Positions 17,670 to 27,403 of a DNA stretch of 64,000 bases are shown piece by piece. Source of the stretch: CBDCYH01 sp965224105 (GTDB taxonomy: Bacteria; Bacteroidota; Rhodothermia; Rhodothermales; JABDKH01); contig CBDCYH010000001.1 of assembly GCA_965224105.1 (NCBI GenBank), positions 496,001 to 560,000 of the forward strand, written 5' to 3'. Below the pieces are notes generated by a model. The model worked only from the letters and a program-made list of their open reading frames with translations, had not been told where the DNA came from and made no database searches. How positions within the stretch are numbered: position 1 is the stretch's first letter; the number at the start of each line of letters is the position of its first letter. The position numbers and the translations under genes were made by a program.

Positions 17670-19709
17670 ATGGTTAAGCACCTGATCCCCTTTCGACCGT
17701 TGCGCCTACCGTTGTTCACCATGACTCTTGTGATTGGTCTGTCGGTGGCGGGCTGTTCCTCCGGGCCCAAAATGATGTTTGCGGACGATCCGGAGGTCGT
17801 TGCTGAAATTGCAGGTTCACCTATCAGCTTTACTGAGCTCGAGGAGCAATATCGACGCACGTCGGGGCTGGTTGATACATCAGGCACGGTCGAGTCATAC
17901 GAGGACTTCCTGCAACGGTACGTTGATTTCAAACTCAAGGTTAGAGAGGCAAGGCGAATCGGCCTCGACAAGGACCCTGAAGTTGTCAATGAAATATTGA
18001 CGTACCGGGGAAGATTTGCCAGGCCCTATCTTTTGGAGCACAATGTTATAGAGCCGATTACTCAGTTGCTTTATAACCGTCGCTCGGAGATGGTGCACGC
18101 GAGCCACATCTTGTTACGGGTAAGGGAAGGCGACGACACGACGGCTGTCAGGAATCGAATGGTTCTGATAGTCGATTCAATCAAGGCTGGAACCGATTTC
18201 GGCGACATGGCGGTGCGACATTCAGAAGATCCGACGGCTGCCAACCCGGCTCGTCCAACGGGATACAAAGGCAACCTCGGCTTCTTTTCAGGAGGAAGAA
18301 TGGTGCAGCCATTCGAGGATTGGGCCTACATGACCTCTCCTGGTTCAATGTCGCCCATCTTCAGGACCAGATTCGGATATCACGTCCTCCAGGTCCACGA
18401 GCGCCGACCGGCAATTCCAGAGGTTCGTGTTTCACATCTGATGACAGCGCCAACGAACCCGACCGCAGCAGACTCGCTGGCTGCGCTTGAAAATATCCAA
18501 TCACTGCGTGATAGCATACTCGCCGGAGCAGATTTTGCGACGATAGCGCGACGACACTCAGCTGACGGATCGAGTGCACCGAAAGGCGGTGACCTCGGGT
18601 ACATCGCTTACGACGGCAGGTTGTTGCCCGAACTAAAGGACCCACTTTTTGACCTCGAGAATGTCGGGGATATTACCGAAGTAATTCAGACCAGGTTTGG
18701 GAATCACGTGCTGCAGTTAACAGACCGGAAGGCACTCCCAACTTATGACGAACTATACGAGGAACTGAAAAAGCAGGCCTTAGCTCTCCCGCGAATGAAA
18801 ACGGAAGAACGAAAATTCGCTCTGGGTGTGTTGGACGAGCGAGGTGCATCGTACGACACGCTAAAGGTCCGAGACCTTTTCGTCGCTGTTCCGAAAGATT
18901 CGGTTGGCAAGATCATCCGGGAGATGCAGTTCTCGGAAGACGAGATGCAAATTCCCATTGCGATGGTTGGTGACTCGACCTTCACGGTGAACCATCTCGT
19001 GAATACGATGCGATTTCAACAGTTTGATACATCAGTCACGAAGGATTCATTGCTAAGCAAAATTATGGACGACTTCATGGTTCAAAAAGCGATCGACTAT
19101 GAGGTAGCGGCGCTTGAAGAAACTGATGAGTCTTTTGCAGTAACAATGTCTGACTTCCGTGATGGGCTTGTGCTATTTAAACTCATGGAAGATTCAGTTT
19201 GGAATGCCGCGTCATCCGATTCACTTGCGCTCCTCGAGCGTTACAACGCGAATCCTCAGTCGTATCGTTATCCCGACCGGACGATCGTCGTTTCGTTCTT
19301 TGGTCGAGACTCGGAAGCACTCGCCAGCTATGTGGAGACACTCATGACAACCGGCACCGCTCCTGTGCCAGACACATCGGCAACAACGGGTTCTGTCGAT
19401 CAAATTCGTACTGATACTACACGCATCGCTGGAACGTCAAATTCGATCTTTGATTCTGCGCTTGAGCTTGGTCAAGGTGAAATCACCGAACCCGCGGAGT
19501 ACAACGGGGGATACATCATCCTACTGAATGATGGCATTGATCCGAGCAGACCGAAAACGTTTGCTGAGGCTCGATCCGAACTGGCCACCGAGTTTCAGGA
19601 AGAGCTGGAAGCGAGGCTCCTCACACGTCTTCGACGCGAGAATCTTGCATTCACCTATCCTGAAAGGCTTCCGGTGCTAATCGGTCTACATTCCACCGGA
19701 TCCCATTGA
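17670..19709 (+). CDS. Lipoprotein PpiC-type peptidyl-prolyl isomerase (two parvulin domains)
   Basis: A periplasmic folding factor of 679 residues. The N-terminus has a basic start, hydrophobic core and lipobox (LSVAGC). A SurA-like N-terminal helical segment follows (EEQYRRTSG...YEDFLQRYVDFKLKVREARRIG). Then come two parvulin domains: HASHILLRVREGDDTTA...FGDMAVRHSEDP...LGFFSGGRMV...FGYHVLQV, and VSHLMTAPTNP...FATIARRHSADG...GDLGYI...FGNHVLQL. The C-terminal third is a long helical region without a named domain. It is first of three consecutive folding-factor genes, and its stop overlaps the next ATG by one base. Confidence 0.9.
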   Translation: MVKHLIPFRPLRLPLFTMTLVIGLSVAGCSSGPKMMFADDPEVVAEIAGSPISFTELEEQYRRTSGLVDTSGTVESYEDFLQRYVDFKLKVREARRIGLDKDPEVVNEILTYRGRFARPYLLEHNVIEPITQLLYNRRSEMVHASHILLRVREGDDTTAVRNRMVLIVDSIKAGTDFGDMAVRHSEDPTAANPARPTGYKGNLGFFSGGRMVQPFEDWAYMTSPGSMSPIFRTRFGYHVLQVHERRPAIPEVRVSHLMTAPTNPTAADSLAALENIQSLRDSILAGADFATIARRHSADGSSAPKGGDLGYIAYDGRLLPELKDPLFDLENVGDITEVIQTRFGNHVLQLTDRKALPTYDELYEELKKQALALPRMKTEERKFALGVLDERGASYDTLKVRDLFVAVPKDSVGKIIREMQFSEDEMQIPIAMVGDSTFTVNHLVNTMRFQQFDTSVTKDSLLSKIMDDFMVQKAIDYEVAALEETDESFAVTMSDFRDGLVLFKLMEDSVWNAASSDSLALLERYNANPQSYRYPDRTIVVSFFGRDSEALASYVETLMTTGTAPVPDTSATTGSVDQIRTDTTRIAGTSNSIFDSALELGQGEITEPAEYNGGYIILLNDGIDPSRPKTFAEARSELATEFQEELEARLLTRLRRENLAFTYPERLPVLIGLHSTGSH

Positions 19710-20569
19710 TGAAGAGTTTCTTCGCGTCAGGTATCGTGGTGCTGATGGTGATGGAACTGGCTGGATGCGGTCAGCCTGCAGAGGACAGTAGTATCGCGAG
19801 AGTGGGCGAATCGCGCTTAACGGAGGCTAATCTGATTCGACTTACCGGATCGGCTGCGAACTCAGACAATACTCCCGGAAGAAGGCAAATCGTGATTGAT
19901 GATTGGATCGACCAAACCCTACTTGCTGAGGAGGCAATGAGGTTGCAGATACACCTGGAAGAAGATGTCTCCTTTGACTTAATAAATGGCAGGAACTCTA
20001 TTCTCGCAAGCCAACTGCTTGACAGACACTTCGAGGCTCTTGCATTTGCCCCAACCCGGGGAGAGCGGCAAGCATTCTTCGATGCCAACCGAAACCACTT
20101 CCAGTTGCGCGAGCCATATTACAGAGTGCGTTTCATCGAGACGGCAGCCTCCAATGATGCCAACCAGGCACGGACGCAGCTGCGACGAGCATTAAACTCT
20201 ACCGCGACAGATTCCCTTTGGGCAGGCATTGTCTCTACCTATTCACTGGATGAGGCCCGCGACAAGAGCGTTGCGGCAAGGTATTACCCTGTTCATTCTT
20301 TGTCGCGCTACCTCACGGATATAGGCACTCGGATCGATCGTATGTCAGCTGGGCAAATTAGTCCTGTCATTGACGATAACGATCGCTACGTTGTCTTCCA
20401 ACTTGTCGATGAAGTCGAGGCTGGAACGCTACCCGAACTAGACTGGGTTTACGAAGAAGTTGGTGCCAGCATGTTGGTCGAAGACCGTAAGAACGAGTAC
20501 AGACGACTTGTCCAGTCGCTTCGTCAACGTGCTACCGCCGAGGGTAAGTTAGGAGTAACATCCGAATAG
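19709..20569 (+). CDS. Lipoprotein of the SurA/PpiC-associated type
   Basis: The 286-residue lipoprotein (signal SFFASGIVVLMVMELAGC) has a SurA-N-like segment: ARVGESRLTEANLIRL, then RRQIVIDDWIDQTLLAEEAMR. A later region (YYRVRFIETAASNDANQ...PVIDDNDRYVVFQLVDEVE) follows the outline of a parvulin domain but lacks its conserved motifs. It is probably a non-catalytic chaperone partner of the flanking isomerases. The start is ATG at 19709, sharing its A with the upstream TGA; a TTG three bases earlier is possible. Confident on family type, unsure of activity. Confidence 0.75.
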   Translation: MKSFFASGIVVLMVMELAGCGQPAEDSSIARVGESRLTEANLIRLTGSAANSDNTPGRRQIVIDDWIDQTLLAEEAMRLQIHLEEDVSFDLINGRNSILASQLLDRHFEALAFAPTRGERQAFFDANRNHFQLREPYYRVRFIETAASNDANQARTQLRRALNSTATDSLWAGIVSTYSLDEARDKSVAARYYPVHSLSRYLTDIGTRIDRMSAGQISPVIDDNDRYVVFQLVDEVEAGTLPELDWVYEEVGASMLVEDRKNEYRRLVQSLRQRATAEGKLGVTSE

Positions 20570-20624
20570 CAATATCAGGAATCCAAAACTCGTTCTAGTG
20601 GAGAACACAAATCAATTTGCTTCT

Positions 20625-21968
20625 ATGACACGGATATTCTTGTCTGCCCTCCTGGCAGCTCTCCTCCTACCCTACTCTGTTGGTGCGCAGGACACTGATG
20701 TCATTGACGAAATAGTGGCGGTTGTCGACGACAAAATCTTGTTACGATCCGACGTCAATGGATTTGTTTATAACATGATTCAGCAGAATCAGATACCATA
20801 TTCAGATGATTTGTGGGAGCAGGCTTTAACAAATCTTATTGACCAGAAAATTGTAGCAGTCCATGCGCGGCGGGACACAACATTGGAGATAACGGACGAG
20901 CAGGTCGACCAGCTACTCGATGAAAGGGTTAACTCGATGATTAGCCAGATCGGAGGACGTGCTGCGCTGGAAGCCACCTACAACAAGACGGTCGAACAAA
21001 TTAAGCTAGACTTGCGAGAAGACTTCCGTGACCAGCTCCTGGCCGAGCAGTTCCGGAATCGAGCGATTCAGGATATTACGGTAACGCCATCCGAGGTCCG
21101 GGAGTGGTTTGAGCAGATCCCCCAGGACTCACTTCCTGTGATTCCTGAATCCGTGCGGCTTTCGCATATCGTCAAGTATCCCATTGTAACTGAAGCTGCC
21201 AAGGAGGATGCTCGTTACATTCTAACATCAATTCGTGATTCGATATTGGCGGGAGCCTCTACATTCGAGCAGATGGCCATACTCTATTCGGAGGATCCCG
21301 GATCGGCACCCAACGGAGGGCTTTATGCAAACGCGAATGTCGAAATATTTGTACCTGAGTTCGCTCTTGCCGCAACTCGCACACCCATTGGCGAAGTATC
21401 AGAAATTTTCGAAACGCAATTTGGCTTGCACATCCTTCGCGTAAACGCTCGGCGCGGTACAGTGGCTGACCTGAACCAGATATTAATAACGTTTGATGAG
21501 AGCAAGTTTGATACGGAGCCCGCGCGCAGGCAACTCCAATCGTTGCGAGACTCTGTAGCGGTTCATAGTGCTGCATTCGACAGACTGGCGCGAGAGTATT
21601 CCGACGAGACGGAGAGCGCGAGTCTCGGTGGCCGAGTGGTTGATCCGCGAAATTTTGAGCGGGATCTGTATGTAGAAGGGCTTGATCCAAGCTGGCGGAC
21701 AACTGTCCAGCTTCTCAGTCCCGGAGATATTAGCGAAGTTCAAACGGCCAATATGCTAACGGGGCGACGCGGCCTCCACATTATTCTTCTGGAGGCAAAG
21801 ACTCCCGAGCATCAGGTAAGTTATGAAACGGACTATTCCCTCATCGAGGGCTTTGCGCTCCGTGAGAAACGGGCACTTGAGCTAGACAAATGGATCCGTG
21901 GGCTCCGTGAGGACGTGTACGTGAAAATCAAAACGGATAAATATTCGGGTGAGTTTGCCAACAGATAA
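20625..21968 (+). CDS. surA: Periplasmic SurA-like peptidyl-prolyl isomerase
   Basis: SurA escorts outer-membrane proteins through the periplasm. From ATG 20625 the product (447 residues) has a clean signal peptide ending near VGAQ. The SurA N-domain follows (DEIVAVVDDKILLRSDVNGFVY, LIDQKIVAVHARRD). Parvulin domain 1 has RLSHIVKYPIV, FEQMAILYSEDPGSAPNGG and FGLHILRVNARRG. A second, weaker parvulin-like region has LNQILITFDES, FDRLAREYSDETESASLGG. GTG at 20598 would add nine residues before the signal peptide. Third of three adjacent folding-factor genes. Confidence 0.88.
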   Translation: MTRIFLSALLAALLLPYSVGAQDTDVIDEIVAVVDDKILLRSDVNGFVYNMIQQNQIPYSDDLWEQALTNLIDQKIVAVHARRDTTLEITDEQVDQLLDERVNSMISQIGGRAALEATYNKTVEQIKLDLREDFRDQLLAEQFRNRAIQDITVTPSEVREWFEQIPQDSLPVIPESVRLSHIVKYPIVTEAAKEDARYILTSIRDSILAGASTFEQMAILYSEDPGSAPNGGLYANANVEIFVPEFALAATRTPIGEVSEIFETQFGLHILRVNARRGTVADLNQILITFDESKFDTEPARRQLQSLRDSVAVHSAAFDRLAREYSDETESASLGGRVVDPRNFERDLYVEGLDPSWRTTVQLLSPGDISEVQTANMLTGRRGLHIILLEAKTPEHQVSYETDYSLIEGFALREKRALELDKWIRGLREDVYVKIKTDKYSGEFANR

Positions 21969-22011
21969 TTGGCTAGTTTCAACGCGTGTGACAGAATGTA
22001 GAGGCTACTAA

Positions 22012-22998
22012 TTGCAAGCTGAAGAGCTCCATCACGATCTTACATCCGGATTCGAAGCACTCCGGGTCGAAGTCGCAAAACGAATCGTTGGGCAGGATGA
22101 AATCATCCGTAATATCTTCGTTGCCCTTTTAGCGAAAGGCCATGTTCTACTGGTCGGTGTGCCAGGACTCGCAAAAACTCTGCTGATCAGAACGCTCTCC
22201 CAGGCTCTTGAACTGGAATTCAGCCGAATACAGTTTACTCCGGACCTCATGCCCGGCGACATTACCGGCACGGAGATTCTCGAGGACAATCCGGACACCG
22301 GCCGCCGATCCTTTAAGTTCATCAAGGGGCCTCTTTTCTCGAACGTGGTTCTTGCGGATGAGATAAACCGGACGCCTCCGAAGACGCAGGCAGCGCTGCT
22401 TGAAGCAATGCAGGAGCGACATGTTACCGCCGGGGGCAAATCGTATGAGTTGGGAAATCCATTTTTTGTCCTGGCAACTCAGAATCCGATTGAGCAAGAG
22501 GGCACATATCCCCTGCCGGAAGCTCAGCTTGATCGTTTCATGCTCAACCTCTGGCTAGATTACCCCAGTTTTCAGCAGGAGGTTGAGATCGTCCGGGGTA
22601 CAACATCCGCGGAAGTAGTTGACACCCGCCCGGTAATATCGGCCCAATCACTTGCCGATTTTCAGCACCTTGTCCGACAGCTTCCTGTGGCGGATAACGT
22701 AATCAACTACGCCGTATCCCTGGTTTCAAACACAAGGCCTTCGTTCGAGAGCGCACCTGATTTTATTACCAAATACCTAAGTTATGGTGCTGGCCCGAGA
22801 GCCTCTCAATATCTAATTCTTGGTGCGAAGGCACTAGCCGCGCTGGAAGGCCGGCTAACTCCGTTGGTCGACGATGTTCGACGAATGGCCGTTCCTGTCA
22901 TTCGGCATCGGATCGTGTCGAACTTCAACGCCGATGCAGACGGTGTAAATGCCGTGGAAATCATAGAGCAGCTGTTGGATACCATTCAGCCACTGTGA
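22012..22998 (+). CDS. MoxR-family AAA+ ATPase
   Basis: MoxR ATPases act as metal-insertion or maturation chaperones, usually with von Willebrand factor A partners. The 328-residue product has RIVGQDEIIRNIFVALLAKGH, Walker A GVPGLAKTLL, QFTPDLMPGDITGTEIL, Walker B VVLADEINRTPPKTQAALLEAM, and sensor 1 LATQNPIEQEGTYPLPEAQLD split across the usual positions. The start is TTG at 22012 because the frame closes just upstream. No DUF58 or VWA gene follows, which is unusual for this family: the next gene is a CAP protein after a 65-base gap. It may instead serve the upstream folding factors. Confidence 0.92.
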   Translation: MQAEELHHDLTSGFEALRVEVAKRIVGQDEIIRNIFVALLAKGHVLLVGVPGLAKTLLIRTLSQALELEFSRIQFTPDLMPGDITGTEILEDNPDTGRRSFKFIKGPLFSNVVLADEINRTPPKTQAALLEAMQERHVTAGGKSYELGNPFFVLATQNPIEQEGTYPLPEAQLDRFMLNLWLDYPSFQQEVEIVRGTTSAEVVDTRPVISAQSLADFQHLVRQLPVADNVINYAVSLVSNTRPSFESAPDFITKYLSYGAGPRASQYLILGAKALAALEGRLTPLVDDVRRMAVPVIRHRIVSNFNADADGVNAVEIIEQLLDTIQPL

Positions 22999-23014
22999 CA
23001 TTTTTCTGACTTGA

Positions 23015-23036
23015 ATCGGAAGGTATCTTTTCCGAT
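23015..23036 (+). terminator. Stem-loop after moxR
   Basis: ATCGGAA (23015-23021) and TTCCGAT (23030-23036) form a perfect 7-bp stem with an 8-base loop, 17 bases after the MoxR stop. No T-run follows, so it may be an attenuating or mRNA-end structure rather than an intrinsic terminator. Confidence 0.35.
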
Positions 23037-23063
23037 ATCTAGGCCAGTAAGATTTCAAAGACT

Positions 23064-23672
23064 ATGCGGCACGTCGTTGCGTTGATGTTTCTACTGCTCT
23101 TGGTGCAGCCGGTCGGTGTTGCTGCACAGAACACTGTCGAGCCGGCAGATGAATACACTTACCTTCCGCTCGCCAACAGACCACTTTTCTCCTCAGACTC
23201 TTTGGCCTACTGGGTGGCAAGAGCTGTAAACGATGTGCGCCTCGAATCCGACCTGGACTCACTCGTTTCCAACGCCCAACTCCAGGATGTCGCCCGGAGC
23301 CACTCAAGGGATATGGATGAGAATCGGTTTTTTGAGCACATGAATCGAGCTGGAGAGATGCCGAAGGATCGCGCAATAAAAGCCAATTTTTCTTGCCACC
23401 GATACAACAATGGTACATCGTCAAGAGAGATCGGTGAGAATCTTTATACTGGCTATTTGTATTCGAGCATCCGGCGACAACTGTCGAACGGAAAACTTAC
23501 AATCGACTACGCATGGAAAGATTTGCATCAGCTGGCAGAAGAGGTGGTAGCGGGGTGGATGAATAGTCCCCCGCATCGAGCAAACTTGTTAAGCCCTCGC
23601 TATGTCATCCAGGGGATCGGGGTAGAAATTACTTCGGGAATGGAAATCTATGTTACCCAGAACCTGTGCTAG
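23064..23672 (+). CDS. Secreted CAP-domain (SCP/PR1-like) protein
   Basis: The 202-residue exported protein has a signal peptide (MRHVVALMFLLLLVQPVGVAAQ) followed by a CAP domain. The CAP motifs are visible: LQDVARSHSRDMDENRFFEHMN (two helices with the conserved His), EIGENLYTGY, and VAGWMNSPPHRANLLSPRY with GIGVEI. Two cysteines (SCHRY and the terminal LC) could pair. Bacterial CAP proteins are extracytoplasmic and mostly of unknown function. It begins 65 bases after moxR and overlaps the convergent M23 gene by 4 bases. Confidence 0.87.
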   Translation: MRHVVALMFLLLLVQPVGVAAQNTVEPADEYTYLPLANRPLFSSDSLAYWVARAVNDVRLESDLDSLVSNAQLQDVARSHSRDMDENRFFEHMNRAGEMPKDRAIKANFSCHRYNNGTSSREIGENLYTGYLYSSIRRQLSNGKLTIDYAWKDLHQLAEEVVAGWMNSPPHRANLLSPRYVIQGIGVEITSGMEIYVTQNLC

Positions 23673-25429
23673 TTGACCGTGAAGGTCCCTGTAACGGTCT
23701 TCGAATTATCGCGGCCATCTTTAACCCTAACCCGGAAGGTGTGCGTTCCTTTTGTTGTTCGCTCGTCGATCGTATGGCGCAATCGCTTCTTTCTCGGATC
23801 ATATTCACACAAACGCCAGGACCCATCTATTGTGCATTCGTAGCTGGATAGACCTGTTTCATTGTCACTAACTATCGCGTCTATATGGTCGCCCTGTTTG
23901 AGATTTCCTCCGTTCGGTATTCGCAATTCAGCCCTCGGATTAGTTGTGTCGGCAGCAACGAAAAATGATCCAAATGTTCGCATCCGTGAGACCATCCAGC
24001 CATTTGTAAACTTTCCTCCCAAGGAGGAAAAATTGCTGTCGTCATCTGCTGAAACGATATAGAGTTTTTCTGTGTCTACGTTACCCAGACTATCGACTTT
24101 GAGCGTGAGTTTTGCTCTCTTGTGAATTGGCGTTCCCCTTTCATGCACGTGATGTACTCGTGAAAACCCATATGATGGCATGTCTGACACGCTGTAGTTC
24201 AGGTCAAAATCGGAGTAAAAACTAAACTCCGGAAAAGCCAGAGAGATGCCGTCTCGATTAAGCGTAAAAGGTCTGCTGTGGGACACGAATTCACCAGGAC
24301 TGTCACTTACATTTCTGAAGGGATCATCAGTTGCACCATAGACAGAAAAGTCCAGGGTTGACGTATTTCCGTACGAGTCTTCAACGGTAAAAGACAAATT
24401 GTCCCAGGCTCCAGGCGTACTTCTCAGGAGACCTGCGTCGTTTGCCCGATACAGCGGTAGTTTGTTGCCAGGTTCAACGTATGACTTGTGGACCCACTTT
24501 CTTGACTCGGTCCTTTCGCGGTAGTCTATATGAGAATTGATGTACCTCGTTTGGCTGAAGCTGAATTTCTCCATTTCGGATCTAAACATCATCCCACTTT
24601 CGTTTGAAAGCGTCAATCGGTAAATACCGAGTCGATTATTTGAATCATCGTGATAGTCGTGGGTGCTCAGGCCAAAACCTGCAGTACCCCTGATAGATAT
24701 ATGCTCAATACCGGATAGACTATACGTTCCATCGTCGCCCTCAACGTCCAGAAAAACGCTCTGGCCGTCATGAAGAATTTCTGGCTGTGCGCCATTTCGA
24801 TTGATGACTATCGAGCTTCGCGGCCCGAGTGGGTAAAGCTTAACTCCAAAAATCTTGGGAGGAACGGAGTCGTTAATCTCGAATCCAAAAAAGAGTGGGT
24901 TCAGTGGCCGAGACGTTTTGCTGTCACGAATTTCGAAGTGCAAGTGTGGCCCGAATGATCCGCCGCTATTTCCCGATAGAGCAATTAGGTCACCTTTCTT
25001 AAATGATATCTGATTCGGCTCTGGATACAGATCGACGGCAAAGCGCTTCCGCTTGTATTGTTGATCCTGTGTAAACTCTGCAATAGGACCGGCGAACGAT
25101 CGCAGGTGCGCGTAAACTGATGTAAAGCCGTTCGGATGGTTAATGTAGACAGCGTTTCCGTATCCGACTGGGGACACCTTGATCCGGGAGACCCATCCGT
25201 CCGCGACTGCAAGAACGGCGTGACCCTCTTCCCCATTGGTCTTAAGGTCGAGACCGGAATGGAAATGACCAGATCTTAACTCGCCAAAATTTCCAGCCAG
25301 GACGAGGGGTAAGTCCAGCGGTGATCGGAAGTAACTATCTGGATAGCGCTTTTCTTGAGACCAGGAGATATGCGCACAGCTTATGCCCACAACCAGATAT
25401 ATAGTCAGCCGGGTGAAAATCTTGCCCAT
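23669..25429 (-). CDS. M23 family (LytM-type) metallopeptidase
   Basis: A secreted 586-residue protein with a signal peptide (LTIYLVVGISCAHISWSQ) and an N-terminal LytM peptidase domain at about residues 45-180. Zinc ligands are in HFHSGLDLKT and GPHLHFEIRD, with VYAHLRSF between. These enzymes cut peptidoglycan crosslinks. The remaining 400 residues are beta-rich and include segments such as DAIVSDNETGLSSYECTIDG, HTFRVRVKDGRDNSKTVTG near the end, resembling Ig-like modules. The long accessory region is typical of Bacteroidota M23 proteins. Divergent from the ferredoxin reductase gene. Confidence 0.9.
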   Translation of the reverse strand: MGKIFTRLTIYLVVGISCAHISWSQEKRYPDSYFRSPLDLPLVLAGNFGELRSGHFHSGLDLKTNGEEGHAVLAVADGWVSRIKVSPVGYGNAVYINHPNGFTSVYAHLRSFAGPIAEFTQDQQYKRKRFAVDLYPEPNQISFKKGDLIALSGNSGGSFGPHLHFEIRDSKTSRPLNPLFFGFEINDSVPPKIFGVKLYPLGPRSSIVINRNGAQPEILHDGQSVFLDVEGDDGTYSLSGIEHISIRGTAGFGLSTHDYHDDSNNRLGIYRLTLSNESGMMFRSEMEKFSFSQTRYINSHIDYRERTESRKWVHKSYVEPGNKLPLYRANDAGLLRSTPGAWDNLSFTVEDSYGNTSTLDFSVYGATDDPFRNVSDSPGEFVSHSRPFTLNRDGISLAFPEFSFYSDFDLNYSVSDMPSYGFSRVHHVHERGTPIHKRAKLTLKVDSLGNVDTEKLYIVSADDDSNFSSLGGKFTNGWMVSRMRTFGSFFVAADTTNPRAELRIPNGGNLKQGDHIDAIVSDNETGLSSYECTIDGSWRLCEYDPRKKRLRHTIDERTTKGTHTFRVRVKDGRDNSKTVTGTFTVN

Positions 25430-25521
25430 ACGAGATTTAGAAACTCAACAGTTGATGTTGCGTCGCCGAAATATCACTAATAGATTGAGGTGCACTAGAA
25501 CCGACCCGCACTGCCCAAGTA

Positions 25522-26889
25522 ATGCAACCTTCATACCGAATCGCAATCGTCGGAGCTGGCCCTGCCGGATTCTACGCCGCTGAACATTTACTCAAAAGCG
25601 ACAAGAATGTTGTAGCTATCGACATAATTGATCGCCTGCCTACACCGTATGGTCTGGTTCGCGCAGGTGTCGCTCCAGATCATCCAAAAATTAAGAATGT
25701 AACGGCGAAGTACGCCAAGACACTCGAGAACCCCAGCGTTCGTTTTATTGGAGGCGTGAATGTTGGGACCACAGTTACCGTCGAGGACCTGCAAGATCTT
25801 TTTGATGGGATTATCCTGACCACGGGGGCCCAATTGGACAGATCACTCGGAATAGATGGAGAATCGCTGAGCGGAAGTCATTCGGCGACCGAGTTTGTTG
25901 CCTGGTACAACGGCCATCCAGACTTTTCGGATCGATCTTTTGACCTTAGTGCGAAAGCTGCTGTAGTCGTGGGTGTTGGAAATGTGGCGATGGATCTAGC
26001 CCGCATCCTTTGCCGATCCATCGAATCCCTACGCAAGACAGATATTGCGGATTATGCGCTTGAGGCCTTGGCCAGCAGCAAGGTAGAAGATATTTATTTG
26101 CTGGGACGTCGTGGGCCAGCGCAGGCGGCCTTTACAAACCCGGAGATAAAAGAGGTCGGAGAGCTGGAAGAAGCCGATGTGGTTGTGTCAGCTCGTGACA
26201 TGATTCTAGATGAACACAGTACAAAACAGGTCGATGCCGACCGGCTGGCGCGGAAGAAGATTGATATCCTGCGAGGATATGCTGAGAAGGAAGTGATTGG
26301 CAAAAGGAAGAGGATGCATTTCAGATTTCTTACATCACCTACCAAGATCGTCGGTGAAGACGGAAGGGTTATCGGCGTGGAGACCGTCCGAAATGAGCTG
26401 TTTGAAACTGAGGATGGCCGAATCAGGCCACGGGCTACTAATGAAACGGACTATATCCCGGCGGCCCTGGTTTTCCGGTCGGTCGGTTATCGCGGCGAAC
26501 CGATCGCCGATGTCCCATTCCGCGACGACTGGGGAACTATTCCACATGATTCAGGAAGGGTATTAGGCAATAAATCTGACAAGATTCCAGGCTTGTATAC
26601 TGCGGGCTGGATTAAACGGGGGCCATCTGGTGTGATTGGCACTAACAAGGCCGACGCGATCGAGACGGTTAAGTCGTTCCTCCAGGACATCGACGATGGA
26701 AGCGTTAAACAAAAACCCCGACAAGACTTTGTTGAGTTTCTGGACCAGAAAGGAATTGACTTCTATTCGACCGAGGATTGGAATGTAATCGACAACAAGG
26801 AAACGGAGCGAGGTCTCGCACAGGGCCGCCCTCGTATCAAGTTTACAAACCACAATGATTTTGCGGATGCAATTCGAACGCGCAACTAA
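25522..26889 (+). CDS. Ferredoxin-NADP reductase, adrenodoxin-reductase/FprA type
   Basis: This flavoenzyme moves electrons between NADPH and ferredoxin. The 455-residue protein opens with the FAD Rossmann motif VGAGPAGFYAAEHLL and the FprA signature RLPTPYGLVRAGVAPDHPK. The NADPH-binding site is VVVGVGNVAMDLARIL, and LLGRRGPAQAAFTNPE follows it. GYRGEPIADVPF and GVIGTNKADAIETV are near the C-terminus. It starts at ATG 25522. No ferredoxin or P450 gene is nearby, so its partner must be elsewhere. Confidence 0.93.
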   Translation: MQPSYRIAIVGAGPAGFYAAEHLLKSDKNVVAIDIIDRLPTPYGLVRAGVAPDHPKIKNVTAKYAKTLENPSVRFIGGVNVGTTVTVEDLQDLFDGIILTTGAQLDRSLGIDGESLSGSHSATEFVAWYNGHPDFSDRSFDLSAKAAVVVGVGNVAMDLARILCRSIESLRKTDIADYALEALASSKVEDIYLLGRRGPAQAAFTNPEIKEVGELEEADVVVSARDMILDEHSTKQVDADRLARKKIDILRGYAEKEVIGKRKRMHFRFLTSPTKIVGEDGRVIGVETVRNELFETEDGRIRPRATNETDYIPAALVFRSVGYRGEPIADVPFRDDWGTIPHDSGRVLGNKSDKIPGLYTAGWIKRGPSGVIGTNKADAIETVKSFLQDIDDGSVKQKPRQDFVEFLDQKGIDFYSTEDWNVIDNKETERGLAQGRPRIKFTNHNDFADAIRTRN

Positions 26890-26938
26890 TACGGATGAAG
26901 TGATGTAATAGTCGGAAGCAGAGTATGCACCCTTTAGT

Positions 26939-27403
26939 ATGAAGTTGTTTCTTCTCTTCGTCGTAGTTCCAATTCTTGAGCTCTTCCTGCTGGTGCAGTT
27001 GGGAGGTTTGGTAGGTGCGGGCCCCACTATAGCGTTGGTGATTGCAACAGCTCTCGTTGGGAGCAGCCTTGCGCGTCGAGAAGGTCTCGCGGTATGGCAA
27101 TCGATTGCTGAGAAGATTGGAGTCGGAGCACCGCTTACGGAGACACTTCTTGATGGGGCCATCGTACTAGCGTCGGGAATATTGCTGCTCACGCCCGGAA
27201 TACTAACCGACCTGGTGGGACTTGCCGGTCTGGTGCCTTTTACACGCGGATTTCTAAGACCGGTGGTCAAGTCGTTCCTCTCCACTCGCGTTGCTGCAAG
27301 AACTCGTTACGTTCGTCCTGATAGATCTGCAGGGCACGAACCGTCGTCGGGGTGGCAGGGACAGGCATCGGAAAAGCCGAGACATTCGCAGAGTGCCTCG
27401 TAG
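26939..27403 (+). CDS. fxsA: FxsA-like membrane protein
   Basis: The 154-residue protein has FxsA features: MKLFLLFVVVPILELFLLVQ, then GGLVGAGPTIALVIATALVG, SLARREGLAVWQSI, and a third hydrophobic stretch in LTPGILTDLVGLAGLVPFTR. In E. coli FxsA affects exclusion of phage T7 by the F plasmid; its ordinary role is unknown. The C-terminal tail is hydrophilic and Ser/Gln-rich. Its stop abuts the stop of the convergent TerB-like gene with no spacer. Confidence 0.88.
   Translation: MKLFLLFVVVPILELFLLVQLGGLVGAGPTIALVIATALVGSSLARREGLAVWQSIAEKIGVGAPLTETLLDGAIVLASGILLLTPGILTDLVGLAGLVPFTRGFLRPVVKSFLSTRVAARTRYVRPDRSAGHEPSSGWQGQASEKPRHSQSAS

Noticed and set aside
26563..27285. A 240-codon antisense frame across the ferredoxin reductase and fxsA
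   Set aside because: It spans two clear plus-strand genes and shows no domain.
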